This document shows, piece by piece, positions 45,701-55,426 of a stretch of DNA of 64,000 bases (its first letter is position 1; each line of letters starts with the position of its first letter). Origin of the DNA: JACCZX01 sp963824935 (GTDB taxonomy: Bacteria; Pseudomonadota; Gammaproteobacteria; Burkholderiales; Burkholderiaceae_F); NCBI GenBank assembly GCA_963824935.1, contig CAWGRF010000009.1, positions 124,001-188,000 on the forward strand, in the 5' to 3' direction. The notes below the pieces were generated by a model. It saw only the letters and a program-made list of their open reading frames with translations. It had not been told where the DNA came from and made no database searches. The position numbers and the translations under genes were made by a program.

Positions 45701-48700
45701 GTGAATATGATCTGCGCGAACTGTAGGATGGTTATGGCGCCGGGCGCTGACATCTGCGGTGCCTGCGGGAAACCGGCAGCCGGCACCGGCGTTGCGCCGA
45801 CCCACAAGCACGAATCGCCGGAACCCGAGCGCCGGCAACTGACCGTCATGTTTTGCGATCTGGTGGGGTCAACGGCGCTGGCGCAACAACTCGACCTCGA
45901 GGATCTGCGCGACGTCATCCGCGACTTTCAGGAACGCACAAGAGAGGTCCTTGTTCGCTATGAAGGCGTTGTCGCCCGCTACGAGGGCGATGGCGTGCTT
46001 GCGTATTTCGGTTACCCGGAGGCGCATGAAGACGACGCGGTCCGCGCGATTCATGCCGGTCTCGGCATCATCGAGGCGCTTGCTTCGAACAACTCAAAAA
46101 CGGCGTTGCTCAAGCGGCGCCTGCGCGTGCGGATCGGAATTGCAACGGGACTTGTGGTCGTGGGCGACGTGGTCGGGAGAGGGATCGTCCCAGCAGTACG
46201 TCGCATTGGGAGAGACGCCGAACCTGGCGGCCCGCCTGCAGGCGCGCGCCAAGGCGAACACCGTCGTAGTTGCGCAAACCACGCGCGACCTGGCCGGCGG
46301 TTACTTCGATTTCGTCGTCGATAGCACGCGCCGACTCAAGGGCTTTTCGGAGCCGATCGTCGCCTGGCGTGTGCTGCGGGCAAGCGATTCGGAGACGCGC
46401 TTCGGCGGAGCGCATAGCGAGCGCTTAACACCGCTGATCGGGCGCGAACGCGAGGTCGCGCTCTTGATGGAGTTCTGGCGAAGCGCGCGCCGATCCCGAG
46501 GCCGGGTTGTGGTTCTGTGCGGTGAAGCCGGTATCGGCAAGTCTCGCATCGCTGAAAGCCTGGGAGAGCGCATCGCTGGCGAGGCGCAGACACTGCGCTA
46601 CCAGTGCTCGCCGTTTCGCGCGAACAGCGCGCTTTATCCCTTCATTCAACAACTCGAACGCGCGGCTGATTTTCGTCGTAACGACTCGGCAAGTCGGAAG
46701 TGGAAAAAGCTCGAAGCGCTGCTCGCGCCGGAGCCGCGCGACACCGTCGCGCTGTTCGCGGCGTTGCTGTCGCTGCCGCCCAGCGAGCGCCACCCCGCAC
46801 TGGCCCTCAGCGCGCAACAGCAAAAGGAGAAGACGCTAGCGGCGTTGCTGGCGCGGCTGCGAGGTTTTGCGAAGCGCGGTCCGGTCTTCCTGCTGTTCGA
46901 AGATGCGCACTGGATCGACCCCACGTCGATCGAGCTCCTTGCCTTGGGCGTGCGGCACGTGAGCGACGCGCCCGTTCTAGCCGTGATCACGACGCGTGAC
47001 GTTGGCGCACATGCGTGGCTCGGAGAGTCGGGTACGAGCGTGATTGAGCTGGAGAGGCTCGATCGCAACCAGACTCTGACCATGGTCGACGGAGTGCTCA
47101 CCGGGCGCCCGCTGCCACCGGCGCTGATCGACGAGATCGTCGACCGAACCGATGGTGTGCCATTGTTCATCGAAGAACTGACGAAGACGCTGATTACTGC
47201 GGATCTGGCTGAGAATCGCGGCAGCGCGGCGACGATACTCGGCTCGCATATCCCGTCGACGCTTCATGATTCGTTGATGGCACGGCTGGACAGGCTGGGC
47301 TCAGCCAAAGAAGTCGCGCAGATCGGCGCGGTGATCGGGCGCGAATTCTCGCGCGATCTCATCGGCGCGCTTTCACCGCTTGATTCGATCGAACTTGACC
47401 TCGCATTGACAACGCTCACGGCGTCCGGATTGGCATTTGAGCGCGGCCCGCAGCCGGCGACATCGTTCCAATTCAAGCATGCGTTGCTGCAGGATGCCGC
47501 GTATGCCAGTCTGTTGCGAAGCAAGAGGCAGGAGTTGCACTGGCGTATCGGGCAAGCCCTTGAGGCGAAATACCCGGAACGCGTTCGGGTGGAACCGGAA
47601 GTGGTGGCGCACCACTACACGCAGGCGGGTCGAGCACTCGAGGCCGCCGGATACTGGGCCGCGGCGGCGCATCGCTCGCTTGACCGCTCGGCAAATGTGG
47701 AAGCGTTGGGGCACGCTTCCAAAGGCCTCGAGCTTCTCGGCAGCATTGTGCAAACGCCGCAGCGAGACCGTCTGGAGCTCGATCTCGAAATCGTTCGCGG
47801 CACTGCATATCGTGCCGTTAAGGGATTCGCCTCCTCGGAGGTGGAGCGCAGCTTTGCACGCGCGAGCGCGATATGCATGCGGCTCGACGACATTCCGCGG
47901 CTGATCGACGCACGCAGGGGCCTTTTTTCCTGTTATTACGCACGCGGTGCGCTTGCGTTAGCGCGAGAGCAGGGCAACGAAGTGAGTGCCGCGGGTCAGA
48001 AGACGGGCGATGCGGGCTCCCGAATGCTCGGACATTGGATGCTCGGCTGCGTCATGTTTTGGCAGGGCGAATACGCGACCGCACGGCGCGAACTCGAGGA
48101 GGCCATTGCACTCTACGATCCAAACGTGCAACGTGCCAACGAGCTTGCGCTGCAAATCGACCCCGGCGCCAACGCGCTGCTACACCTTTCCTGGCTCCTG
48201 TGGATACTCGGATACCCCGAGCAGGCGCTGCGCAACAGCGAAAAGGCCATCGCGACCGCACGGCAATTGGGTCAGCCGATGGCCCTTTCGCTTGCGCTGT
48301 TCTTCGCCGCCGCCACGCGTGCGAGCACCGGCGACCATCGGGTCGTGCGGGTATTGCTGGACGAGCTGATCGCACTTACCGACGCGCATGATCTGGGCTA
48401 CATGGGCAGTTGCGCGCGGGTGTTGGAAGCGCAGCAATTGATTGCGCAGGACCGCGGCGAGGCCGGCATCAAGCTTATTGAGCGCGCGTTCGCCGAGTTC
48501 CGCGACCAGGAAGCCGGGGTCGGACTCCCATGGGCAATGGCAATCTTGGCCGAAGGGTACGTACGGCTCAGCCGGCCGAAGGAGGGGCTTGCCGTGTTGA
48601 CAGCGGCCCGCGTGACCGCAGCACGCAACGGCGAATGCCATTGGCTGCCCGAACTTTATCGCCTGCACGGCGAACTGCTTCTGCTGCCATCGGGCCGAGA

Positions 48701-48950
48701 CGAAAGTGCGGCCGAAGCTTGTTTCCGCGACGCGATCAGTCTTTCACGCGGACAAGCGGCGAAAGCACTCGAACTGCGCGCCGCAACGAGCCTCGCTCGC
48801 CTTCTTGCTGGCCGTGACGTGACGACAGACGCGCACCGCTTGCTGACGGAAGCCTATCAATCGTTTGACGAGGGCTTCGACACCGCCGACCTTCGGGCTG
48901 CCGCGAATCTGCTCCAAGACAGCAAGTTGATGCAACCGTCGGCTGCGTGA
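45701..48950 (+). CDS. Class III nucleotide cyclase - AAA ATPase - TPR signalling protein (one frameshift)
   Basis: About 1082 residues when joined. It begins with a zinc ribbon (MICANCRMVM, ICGACGK). The cyclase domain has LTVMFCDLVGSTALAQQLD and ARYEGDGVLAYFGYPEAHED. One extra base near 46176 shifts the frame; without it the sequence reads VVGEGSSQQYVALGETPNLA. Then comes a STAND-like AAA ATPase (Walker A VVLCGEAGIGKSRIAESLG, Walker B FLLFEDAHWIDPTSIELLAL) and C-terminal TPR repeats to the end. It is probably a signal-controlled cAMP or cGMP synthase or a degenerate sensor. The metal-binding Asp residues of the cyclase are present. Confidence 0.88.
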
Positions 48951-48960
48951 GCGATTGAGC

Positions 48961-50316
48961 ATGTCGAAAATCGCGTTCGACAGCCCGTACACAATCAAGA
49001 ACGTTTGGTTCAAGAATCGGATCCTTCGCTCATCGGTCGGGGGACGCGCCTCGAACTACGATGGAACAGTCACCGACGTCTGGAAGAACTTCGAGAAGCG
49101 GTTTGCGGACGGGAACGTCGGCGGAATTATCTCGACCACCTTTCATGTCAACAAGGATCGGGTCTCGCCGCTGCAATATCCGTCGATAGCGGAACAGAAG
49201 TATGTGCCGTATCTCCGGAAGTACATCGCGGGCATCAAGCGTGACCGGCCGGACTGCAGGTATCTCATTCAGATTGGTGATCCCGGTTATTCAACCTACA
49301 CGAGTCTCTTCGCGGAACATCAGGATGCCAAGTCGTCGGCCGCGGGGTTCGATCTCGCCTTTGGGTACAGCAACCGGCGAGTGCATATGTCGGTCGCGGA
49401 GATCGAGCGCGCAATCGCCGACTATGCAGATGCAGGCGAACGAGTCCGCGCTTCCGGGGCCGACGGACTTGAGATCACGGCCACTAAAGGCTATCTGATC
49501 CATCAATTTCTCAATCCCGCTATCAACCGCAGAACAGACGAATGGGGTGGCGATCCGGACCGGCGCTTTCTCTTCCTGAAGAAAACGGTCGACGCTGTAC
49601 GCGCCCGCGTTGGCGCTGACTACCTTGTCGGCATTCGGCTCTCGGCGGCCGACTTCAACTACAGCCCGCTTCAGCTTTCGCTCTTTCGCTTCCCCTGGGC
49701 CGCTCGCTGGCGCGAACAATGGTTCGGCAACAACGAAGCGCAGATGCTGGAGTACGCGCACCGCCTGCGCGAAAAGATCGATTACCTGCACGTCGTATCC
49801 GGCTATGGATTTCCAAACCCTCGCGATACGCCGGGTGCTTTTCCGACGGACGAGATAAAGATATTTTTCAATTCCACTCGGCATTTGAGCCGCAAGGCAG
49901 CCGCACGCGCAACGCTGCTGAATACTCTGCCGAATGGTTTCGCGCACTGGCTCATGAATCGGGGCTGGAAGTATCGACCTGGCATTAACGTGGAATTTTC
50001 GCGTCGATTCAAGAAGGACGTGGGCCTGCCGGTGATTGTTAACGGCGGCTTTCAAGAGAAAACCCTGATTGAGGAGGCGTTGAACTCGGACAGCTGCGAC
50101 ATGGTGTCGATGGCGCGCGCACTTATCGCCAACCCGAATCTCATCGAGCAGTTCAGCCAAGGCAAGGATGCGCCGGACAGGCCCTGCACATACTGCAACA
50201 AATGCGTCGGCCGGACTCCGACGAGCCCGCTTGGCTGCTATGACCTCAGCAGGTTTCCCTCGCAAAGGGCGATGCTGGACCAGATCATGGAGTGGAACCG
50301 CCCTGATCCCGCTTGA
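48961..50316 (+). CDS. Old yellow enzyme family NADH:flavin oxidoreductase
   Basis: About 451 residues from the ATG at 48961; a TTG six bases upstream is in frame. The FMN TIM-barrel signatures are visible: IKNVWFKNRILRSS, the GADGLEITATKGYLIHQFLN plus RTDEWGG stretch, and PVIVNGGFQEKTLIEEALNS with MVSMARALIANPNL. After it comes CTYCNKCVGRTPTSPLGC, a four-Cys cluster like the 4Fe-4S site of dienoyl-CoA reductase-type enzymes, but no C-terminal FAD/NAD domain. It reduces an activated double bond or demethylates; the substrate is unknown. Confidence 0.87.
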   Translation: MSKIAFDSPYTIKNVWFKNRILRSSVGGRASNYDGTVTDVWKNFEKRFADGNVGGIISTTFHVNKDRVSPLQYPSIAEQKYVPYLRKYIAGIKRDRPDCRYLIQIGDPGYSTYTSLFAEHQDAKSSAAGFDLAFGYSNRRVHMSVAEIERAIADYADAGERVRASGADGLEITATKGYLIHQFLNPAINRRTDEWGGDPDRRFLFLKKTVDAVRARVGADYLVGIRLSAADFNYSPLQLSLFRFPWAARWREQWFGNNEAQMLEYAHRLREKIDYLHVVSGYGFPNPRDTPGAFPTDEIKIFFNSTRHLSRKAAARATLLNTLPNGFAHWLMNRGWKYRPGINVEFSRRFKKDVGLPVIVNGGFQEKTLIEEALNSDSCDMVSMARALIANPNLIEQFSQGKDAPDRPCTYCNKCVGRTPTSPLGCYDLSRFPSQRAMLDQIMEWNRPDPA

Positions 50317-50823
50317 TGCGCTTCAACGACCTCAAATAGAGGGCGAGTTTCAAATGACGAAGCTGACGCAGGTGCTCTTCTTCAAGTTTGCGTCCAGCTC
50401 GACGAGCCTGCGCTACTCGGCCGGGAGGGCCACGATCTATGAGGCCACTCTCCGGGAACAGCGGGTTGCGATTACCGCGCGACTGGCCGCGTACCGGTCG
50501 GCATATGTGGGCCAGGTGAAATTCCCGCCGCCGCCAGCACGTGCCGTGGCCCGAGCTCGCGCAAAGAGCGTCGCTATCAGCAGCCTCTGACCGATCTCGA
50601 CGCGTTACCCTCTCGCTCAAAATTTCAGCATGGGAGAAATCGCTTCTGGCCAAGCGCATGCTCGCCCATTGGAGCAGCATCCGACTTCTGCCAAGTTCAA
50701 ATTTGTGGCGCAACCGAATATTCGCATCTCGCCCCGTCGACTAGTCATGTTTACGGCGCAGGGCGATGCTGACAGAATCAGGCAGCAGCAAACTTCCTGC
50801 GACGCGCATTGCGAGGAGCCTCG
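50317..50823. other. Region without a convincing gene
   Basis: About 500 bases. A 78-codon reading from 50354 (MTKLTQVLFFKFASSSTSLR) and a leftward reading at 50285-50713 exist, but neither resembles a family or has balanced composition. It may hold degraded sequence and the promoter of the protease island; a GAGGAG site at its right end belongs to the next gene. Confidence 0.4.
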
Positions 50824-51129
50824 ATGATCGGATCCATCAGACAGATCGTGGCTGATGCCGCGAACCGCGGCGCGAAGTACGAGGAACTAGCGGCGGCGCT
50901 TACCGCCCAATTTGCCGACAACGTCTTGCAATCGCCCGGCCTTCGCGCGCAGCCGGAAGTGCGCGCCCTCGCGTTGTTCGGCGCGAGCGTGCGTGCCGAC
51001 GCTGCTCCAGCAGAAGCGACTCCAGGCGCGGCGGCTCTCGCTCCATCGGAAAGTCGCGACCTTCGGCGGCGCATCGACGCTATCGACGCCAAGCTCGACG
51101 CGCTGACGCGCAAGCTGGACGCTCTATAG
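50824..51129 (+). CDS. Small protein with C-terminal coiled coil, first gene of the protease island
   Basis: 101 residues, preceded by GAGGAG six bases upstream of the ATG. An N-terminal helical part (MIGSIRQIVADAANRGAKYE) is followed by an Ala-rich linker. A heptad-like helix ends the protein (LRRRIDAIDAKLDALTRKLD). No known family is recognised. Its stop is 21 bases before the zinc peptidase start, so the two are probably co-expressed; it could be a partner, inhibitor or oligomerisation subunit of the peptidase (inference). Confidence 0.7.
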   Translation: MIGSIRQIVADAANRGAKYEELAAALTAQFADNVLQSPGLRAQPEVRALALFGASVRADAAPAEATPGAAALAPSESRDLRRRIDAIDAKLDALTRKLDAL

Positions 51130-51150
51130 TCGCCAAAGCGGAGCGGCATC

Positions 51151-52981
51151 GTGCCTATCGGCTTCGAACTCGGCGAGCGGGTACTGATTCCCGCGTTATC
51201 GCCTGCGTTGGAGCCCAAGCCTGGAGACCCCTCGAGCCGACCGCTCTGGATTTACGCGAGCGATCCGGCCTCTGTCGGATTGCGTCAGCCGGTGATCAAG
51301 GTGGATGTGCCGTATGAACCGGTTGAGCCGGGACCCGTGGGCGCGCTGTTCAAAGTGAGCCCGGGCGCACTGCCGCCGGAGCTTGTCGCGTTGCTCGATT
51401 GGGGCGAAGACAGGATGAAGAAGTACACGCCGCTTGACCTTGAAAATCGCCTGATGCTCGTGCAGGGTGGGTTGCTGCCGACAACCGGCGATCCGCGCTT
51501 CGCCGGGCAGATGGTGTACGCGGTGTGCCAGCAAGTCTGGCGGGCTTTCGCCCGCGCGCTCGGTCGCAATCCGACCTGGGGGCCGTGGATCGTAAAGCGG
51601 GAGCGCAACCAGCGGCAACTGCTGATCAAACCGTTTTCTTCGCTGGAGGCAAACGCCTATTACGACCGCAACGACGGCTCGATCGGTTTCGGCTATTTCT
51701 CGGCTTTTCAGACAGACTCGGAATACGTGCTGCCGGAAGGGACGATCTTCGCCGCGTTGTCGCGGGACGTGATCGCGCATGAAATGACGCACGCGCTGCT
51801 GGACGGCATGCGCGCCGAGTTCATGCGCGATACGCATCCCGATGTGCGAGCGTTTCATGAAGCGTTCGCCGATATCGTCGCGCTGTTGCACAACTTCGCG
51901 CAACAGCACTTGGTCGAACAGGCGCTGGAGGAGAATGGCGACCTCAACGCCGATTCGCTACTGAGTCTTGGGCGTCAAATGGGCGAAGCGACCAACGGCA
52001 GCTCCGGCGGGGCAATGCGGCGCGCACTGATGAGCGACGAACGTCGCGACAAACCGATCGCCAAGGAGCGCCGCTACGTCGAAGATCAAGCGGCAAGAGG
52101 AGCACGAGCGCGGATCGATCCTGGTGGCCGCCGTCTTCGAAGCGTTTCTTGATGCCTATGAGTCGCGCGCCAAGCTGCTGTTTCGCCTCGCCCGCGGCGG
52201 CGGTATGGACAAGACGAGCGTGCTCCCGCCTGCGCTGACGCAATTGCTTGCGAAGGAGGTGAAAAAGCTCGCCGATCAGTTTCTCAACATCTGCATCCGT
52301 GCGATCGACTATTGCCCGCCGGTCGACATTCGCTTCGGCGAGTACCTGCGCGCGATGCTGACTGCGGATTTCGACGTTGTGCCGAACGACGGACACGGCT
52401 ATCGAGACAAACTCATCAAGTCCTTTCGCCGGCGCAACATCAAGATCGACCACGTGCTCGATCTGTCGCAAGATTCGTTGCGCTGGGGCAGTCCGGAGCC
52501 GCCGCCGCTGGCGCCGATCACCGGGCTGCGCTTCCGCGATCTGAAGTGGGACGACGATTCACTGCGGCAGGCGGGAAAGAACGAACTCAAGCGGCGCGCG
52601 CAGGCGCTGGGCGAGCACGTTACGCGCGATGCGGCCAGTTTGGAGCACTATGGGCTGCACATGCCGGGCGGCGAGTACGGCCCGATCACCGTGCAATCGA
52701 TCCGCCTCCTTTACCGCGTCGACGCCGGCGGCTTCGGCCGCAATGACTTGATCGCCGAGGTCACGCAGACGCGCACCAAGGACAAGAGCGAGTTCGTCGG
52801 TGGCGCAACCCTCATCATCGGCGCCGATGGCAAGCTGCGCTACACAGTGCGCAAACGCGTCGACGACATCAAGCGGCGCAAACGTGAGCTCGAGTACACC
52901 GGTCCGGGCGGCGCACAGCCATTGGACTTCCGGCAACTGCACCTTCTTCCGCCCCGCCCGCGGTCCCGCGCACGGCGCTAG
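51151..52981 (+). CDS. Gluzincin-type zinc metallopeptidase without signal peptide (one frameshift)
   Basis: About 609 residues when joined, from a GTG start. The zinc site is HEMTH (His210, Glu211, His214) with the third ligand Glu237 in HEAFADIVALL, 23 residues on. NAYYDRNDGSIGFGYF before it is typical of M4/M36-like enzymes. One extra base near 52087 shifts the frame after RRYVED; the rest (EEHERGSILVAAVFEAFLDA onwards) is in the next frame. No signal peptide is seen, which is unusual for this class. Substrate unknown. Adjacent serine proteases suggest a common role. Confidence 0.85.
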
Positions 52982-53004
52982 GGCAACTCACCGAGGAGAC
53001 CATA

Positions 53005-53994
53005 ATGGCAGGCGATACGATTGGACAAGCCAGCGATAGCGACACCGTTCTTGCGGCGATCGAGTACGCGCAAGAGCAGGCCGGCAAGAGCAACAAGGAA
53101 TTCGTCCGCGCGCTGCTGCGGCAAGTCCATGGCGAGGGCCTAGGCCGGCGCAGCGTCGCCGGGGCGCGCAGCGTCATCCCCATTGCGCCGGCTGCTACCG
53201 CCGTCCGAAGCTTCAAGATCTTCGAGGACCCTCGCTACCTCGCCAACGCGCGCGCGCTGGCGCAACGCTCACAGGGCCGCACCCGTGTCATAGGCGGCGC
53301 ACGAGTCCCCGCCACCGAATTCCTCGACTGCGTGGCCGTCGGCAACGACAGCCAGTGGGGTTGCACGGGTACGCTGATCGCGCCGAAGGTTGTACTTACC
53401 GCCGGGCATTGTGCCGACTTCGCGACCCGGATTTTCGTGGGTAGCGACGTCACGCAACCCGGCAACATCGTGAAGGTCAAGCGTCGGGTGCGGCATCCGC
53501 AGTATCACCAGGGGAAACGCAACGATTTGATGGTGCTGATCCTGGAGCAGAAGGTCGAAGGCGTGGCGCCGCGGCGATTCGCGCGCAAGGCGAAGATCGA
53601 CGCGGCGGGCGATGGGCGGGTGATGGGTTTCGGCAACACCGACGCCACCGGCTCCTTCGGGTACGGACAAAAGCGTTTCGTCGATGTGCCGATCGCTTCG
53701 CCCGATTGTCGCGGCCAGATCGGCGGCGAAGACGACAACGTCACCTACGGCTGCGACGTCGGCCTCGAACTCGTGGCAGGCCGCCCGCTGCTCGCTCGCG
53801 ACAGTTGCACCGGGGACAGCGGTGGCCCGTTTTACACGCAGTCCGGCAATCAATGGTTGCTGGCGGCAGCGACCTCGCGCGCCACCGACAGTTCGATGAG
53901 CAATTGCGGGGATGGCGGCGTCTATGTGCGGGTGGATCGCTACCGAGCATGGATCGATGCGATTCCCGGCGTGACGTTGCCGGCGTCGGTTTGA
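53005..53994 (+). CDS. Trypsin-family (S1A) serine protease without signal peptide
   Basis: 329 residues. Residues 1-94 form a non-secretory pro-region. Then comes RVIGG (Arg94-Val95), a classical zymogen activation site. The catalytic triad is His135 (LTAGHC), Asp174 (RNDLMVL) and Ser272 (DSCTGDSGGP). Asp266, six residues before the Ser, predicts cleavage after Arg or Lys. Cys residues placed as in secreted trypsins are odd in a protein that lacks an export signal. It may self-activate or be activated by its neighbour. Preceded by a GAGGAG site. Confidence 0.9.
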   Translation: MAGDTIGQASDSDTVLAAIEYAQEQAGKSNKEFVRALLRQVHGEGLGRRSVAGARSVIPIAPAATAVRSFKIFEDPRYLANARALAQRSQGRTRVIGGARVPATEFLDCVAVGNDSQWGCTGTLIAPKVVLTAGHCADFATRIFVGSDVTQPGNIVKVKRRVRHPQYHQGKRNDLMVLILEQKVEGVAPRRFARKAKIDAAGDGRVMGFGNTDATGSFGYGQKRFVDVPIASPDCRGQIGGEDDNVTYGCDVGLELVAGRPLLARDSCTGDSGGPFYTQSGNQWLLAAATSRATDSSMSNCGDGGVYVRVDRYRAWIDAIPGVTLPASV

Positions 53995-54019
53995 CCTTGC
54001 TTTGGTAGAGGAGACGGGA

Positions 54020-55081
54020 ATGAGCACCAAACTCAAGGAGTGGACCGCAGACGAACTTGTTGCGGAACTCAAGCGGCGCGAACGCGGCGAGGCGGCCAAA
54101 GCGGCCGGCGGCGCGCGCAGCTTGGCCGCGCCCACGCGCGGCGCCCGCGGCCAGGAACTCGCGGCCATTCCGACCGCGGAGCTCGCGCAGGCGGCACAGA
54201 ATCGCCAGCGTGTCATATACGGCGTCGACAACCGCAAGGATCTGTTTCAGGTGACCTCGTCGCGGGTCAAGAAGTCGGCGGCGGCCGTGGTCGCGCTGGT
54301 GAAGAGCAGCGACCTGACGCGGCAACCCGACGGCAGTTTCGCGCTCGCGACGTCGTCATATCAAGCCGATTACCAACTCTGTGGCAGCGAACCCTTCGTT
54401 AAGCAGCCACTTGGGTGCTTCTGCTCAGGATTTCTCGTTGCACCGGACGTCGTCGCGACAGCCGGGCATTGCGTCAAGAGCGCACAGGACTTGGCAGGCA
54501 TCCGTTTCGTATTCGGCTTCCGAATGAACAACGCGCAGACGGCACGCACGACCTTCCCCGCAATCGACGTCTACGCCGGGGTCACGCTCATTGGTCGCCA
54601 GCTGGCCGCCGACGGCACGGATTGGGCGCTGGTGCGGCTTGATCGACCGGTAGCTGGACGTGCGCAGCTTCCATTGAGGACGAGCGGCAAGATCTCTGGT
54701 AGTGCGCGCCTGTTCGTTATCGGCCATCCTTGCGGCCTTCCTCAAAAATACGCACCCGGTGCGCAAGTCCGCGATAACTCGCCAACACCGTTCTTTGTCG
54801 CCAACCTCGATACTTACGGTGGCAACTCGGGGTCGCCGGTGTTTAACGCGACCACTTACAAGGTCGAGGGCATTCTGGTCCGCGGCGAGAACGACTTCGT
54901 CACCAATGGAAGCTGCTATGTGTCGCTGGTCTGTCCGACCACTGGCTGCCGCGGTGAAGATGTCACGCGCGCAACCGTCTGGGCAGCCAAAGTGCCAAAG
55001 GCGGGCAGGGCAAAGGCGGGTGCGCCCAAGTCCAACGTCAAGGCGAAGAGCCGCAATGCCGGCACATCCAAGAAACCATGA
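54020..55081 (+). CDS. V8/glutamyl-endopeptidase-like serine protease without signal peptide
   Basis: 353 residues from the ATG at 54020 (AGGAGACGGGA before it). A charged helical N-terminal region (about 1-60) precedes RVIYGVDNRKDLFQV, the typical start of mature V8-like proteases. The triad is His150 (ATAGHC), Asp201 (TDWALVRLD) and Ser270 (GGNSGSP). The C-terminus is a Lys/Ala-rich tail (about 325-353) that could bind nucleic acid or a partner. It follows the trypsin-like gene by 25 bases. No export signal is visible. Confidence 0.88.
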   Translation: MSTKLKEWTADELVAELKRRERGEAAKAAGGARSLAAPTRGARGQELAAIPTAELAQAAQNRQRVIYGVDNRKDLFQVTSSRVKKSAAAVVALVKSSDLTRQPDGSFALATSSYQADYQLCGSEPFVKQPLGCFCSGFLVAPDVVATAGHCVKSAQDLAGIRFVFGFRMNNAQTARTTFPAIDVYAGVTLIGRQLAADGTDWALVRLDRPVAGRAQLPLRTSGKISGSARLFVIGHPCGLPQKYAPGAQVRDNSPTPFFVANLDTYGGNSGSPVFNATTYKVEGILVRGENDFVTNGSCYVSLVCPTTGCRGEDVTRATVWAAKVPKAGRAKAGAPKSNVKAKSRNAGTSKKP

Positions 55082-55426
55082 GCACTGTCGCTACAGGTAG
55101 GTCGGGCTGCGCAGTCATCCGCAAGTAGCAGCGTATGCACGAGCGATGTCATTCACCACCCACTGGGCGATGTGTGCTTGTGTATTTCGCTACTAGGGCA
55201 TGAGGACGCCGCTTGGCGGTTGTTCATGCCGATCTGAGCACCATTTTGGTTCTGGCCAAACAACCTCACGCTCTGTTCGGCCGGCATGCACGATGTCGAG
55301 CCGATATTCACACGCTCGGTGCCGCAAAACCATTATTCCCACTGAAGCCGTGGCAGATTATTCTGCAGCCCTCGAAGCTGCTGCTCTGATTTGAGCGAGC
55401 TACGAACACCGATGGGAGAATCAAGA
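55082..55426. other. Intergenic region before the cytochrome cluster
   Basis: 345 bases with no intact gene. The middle holds a degraded stretch that resembles part of a class III cyclase domain (entered separately). The right end must contain the promoter of the cytochrome genes. Confidence 0.5.
55141..55250 (+). pseudogene. Possible relic of a class III nucleotide cyclase domain
   Basis: Aligned by eye, 55169-55240 (GGCGATGTGTGCTTGTGTAT and CATGAGGACGCCGCTTGGCG, then TTCATGCCGATCTGAGCA) matches the intact cyclase gene at about 45985-46070 with several small gaps. There it encodes EGDGVLAYFGYPEAHED and IHAGLG. The match is broken by stops and indels, so it would be a decayed copy or a fragment left by rearrangement. 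Only about 80 bases align, so chance remains possible. Confidence 0.45.

Noticed and set aside
50285..50713. Leftward 142-codon open frame after the old yellow enzyme gene
   Set aside because: No family resemblance, no ribosome-binding site, and overlap with the end of the conserved oxidoreductase.
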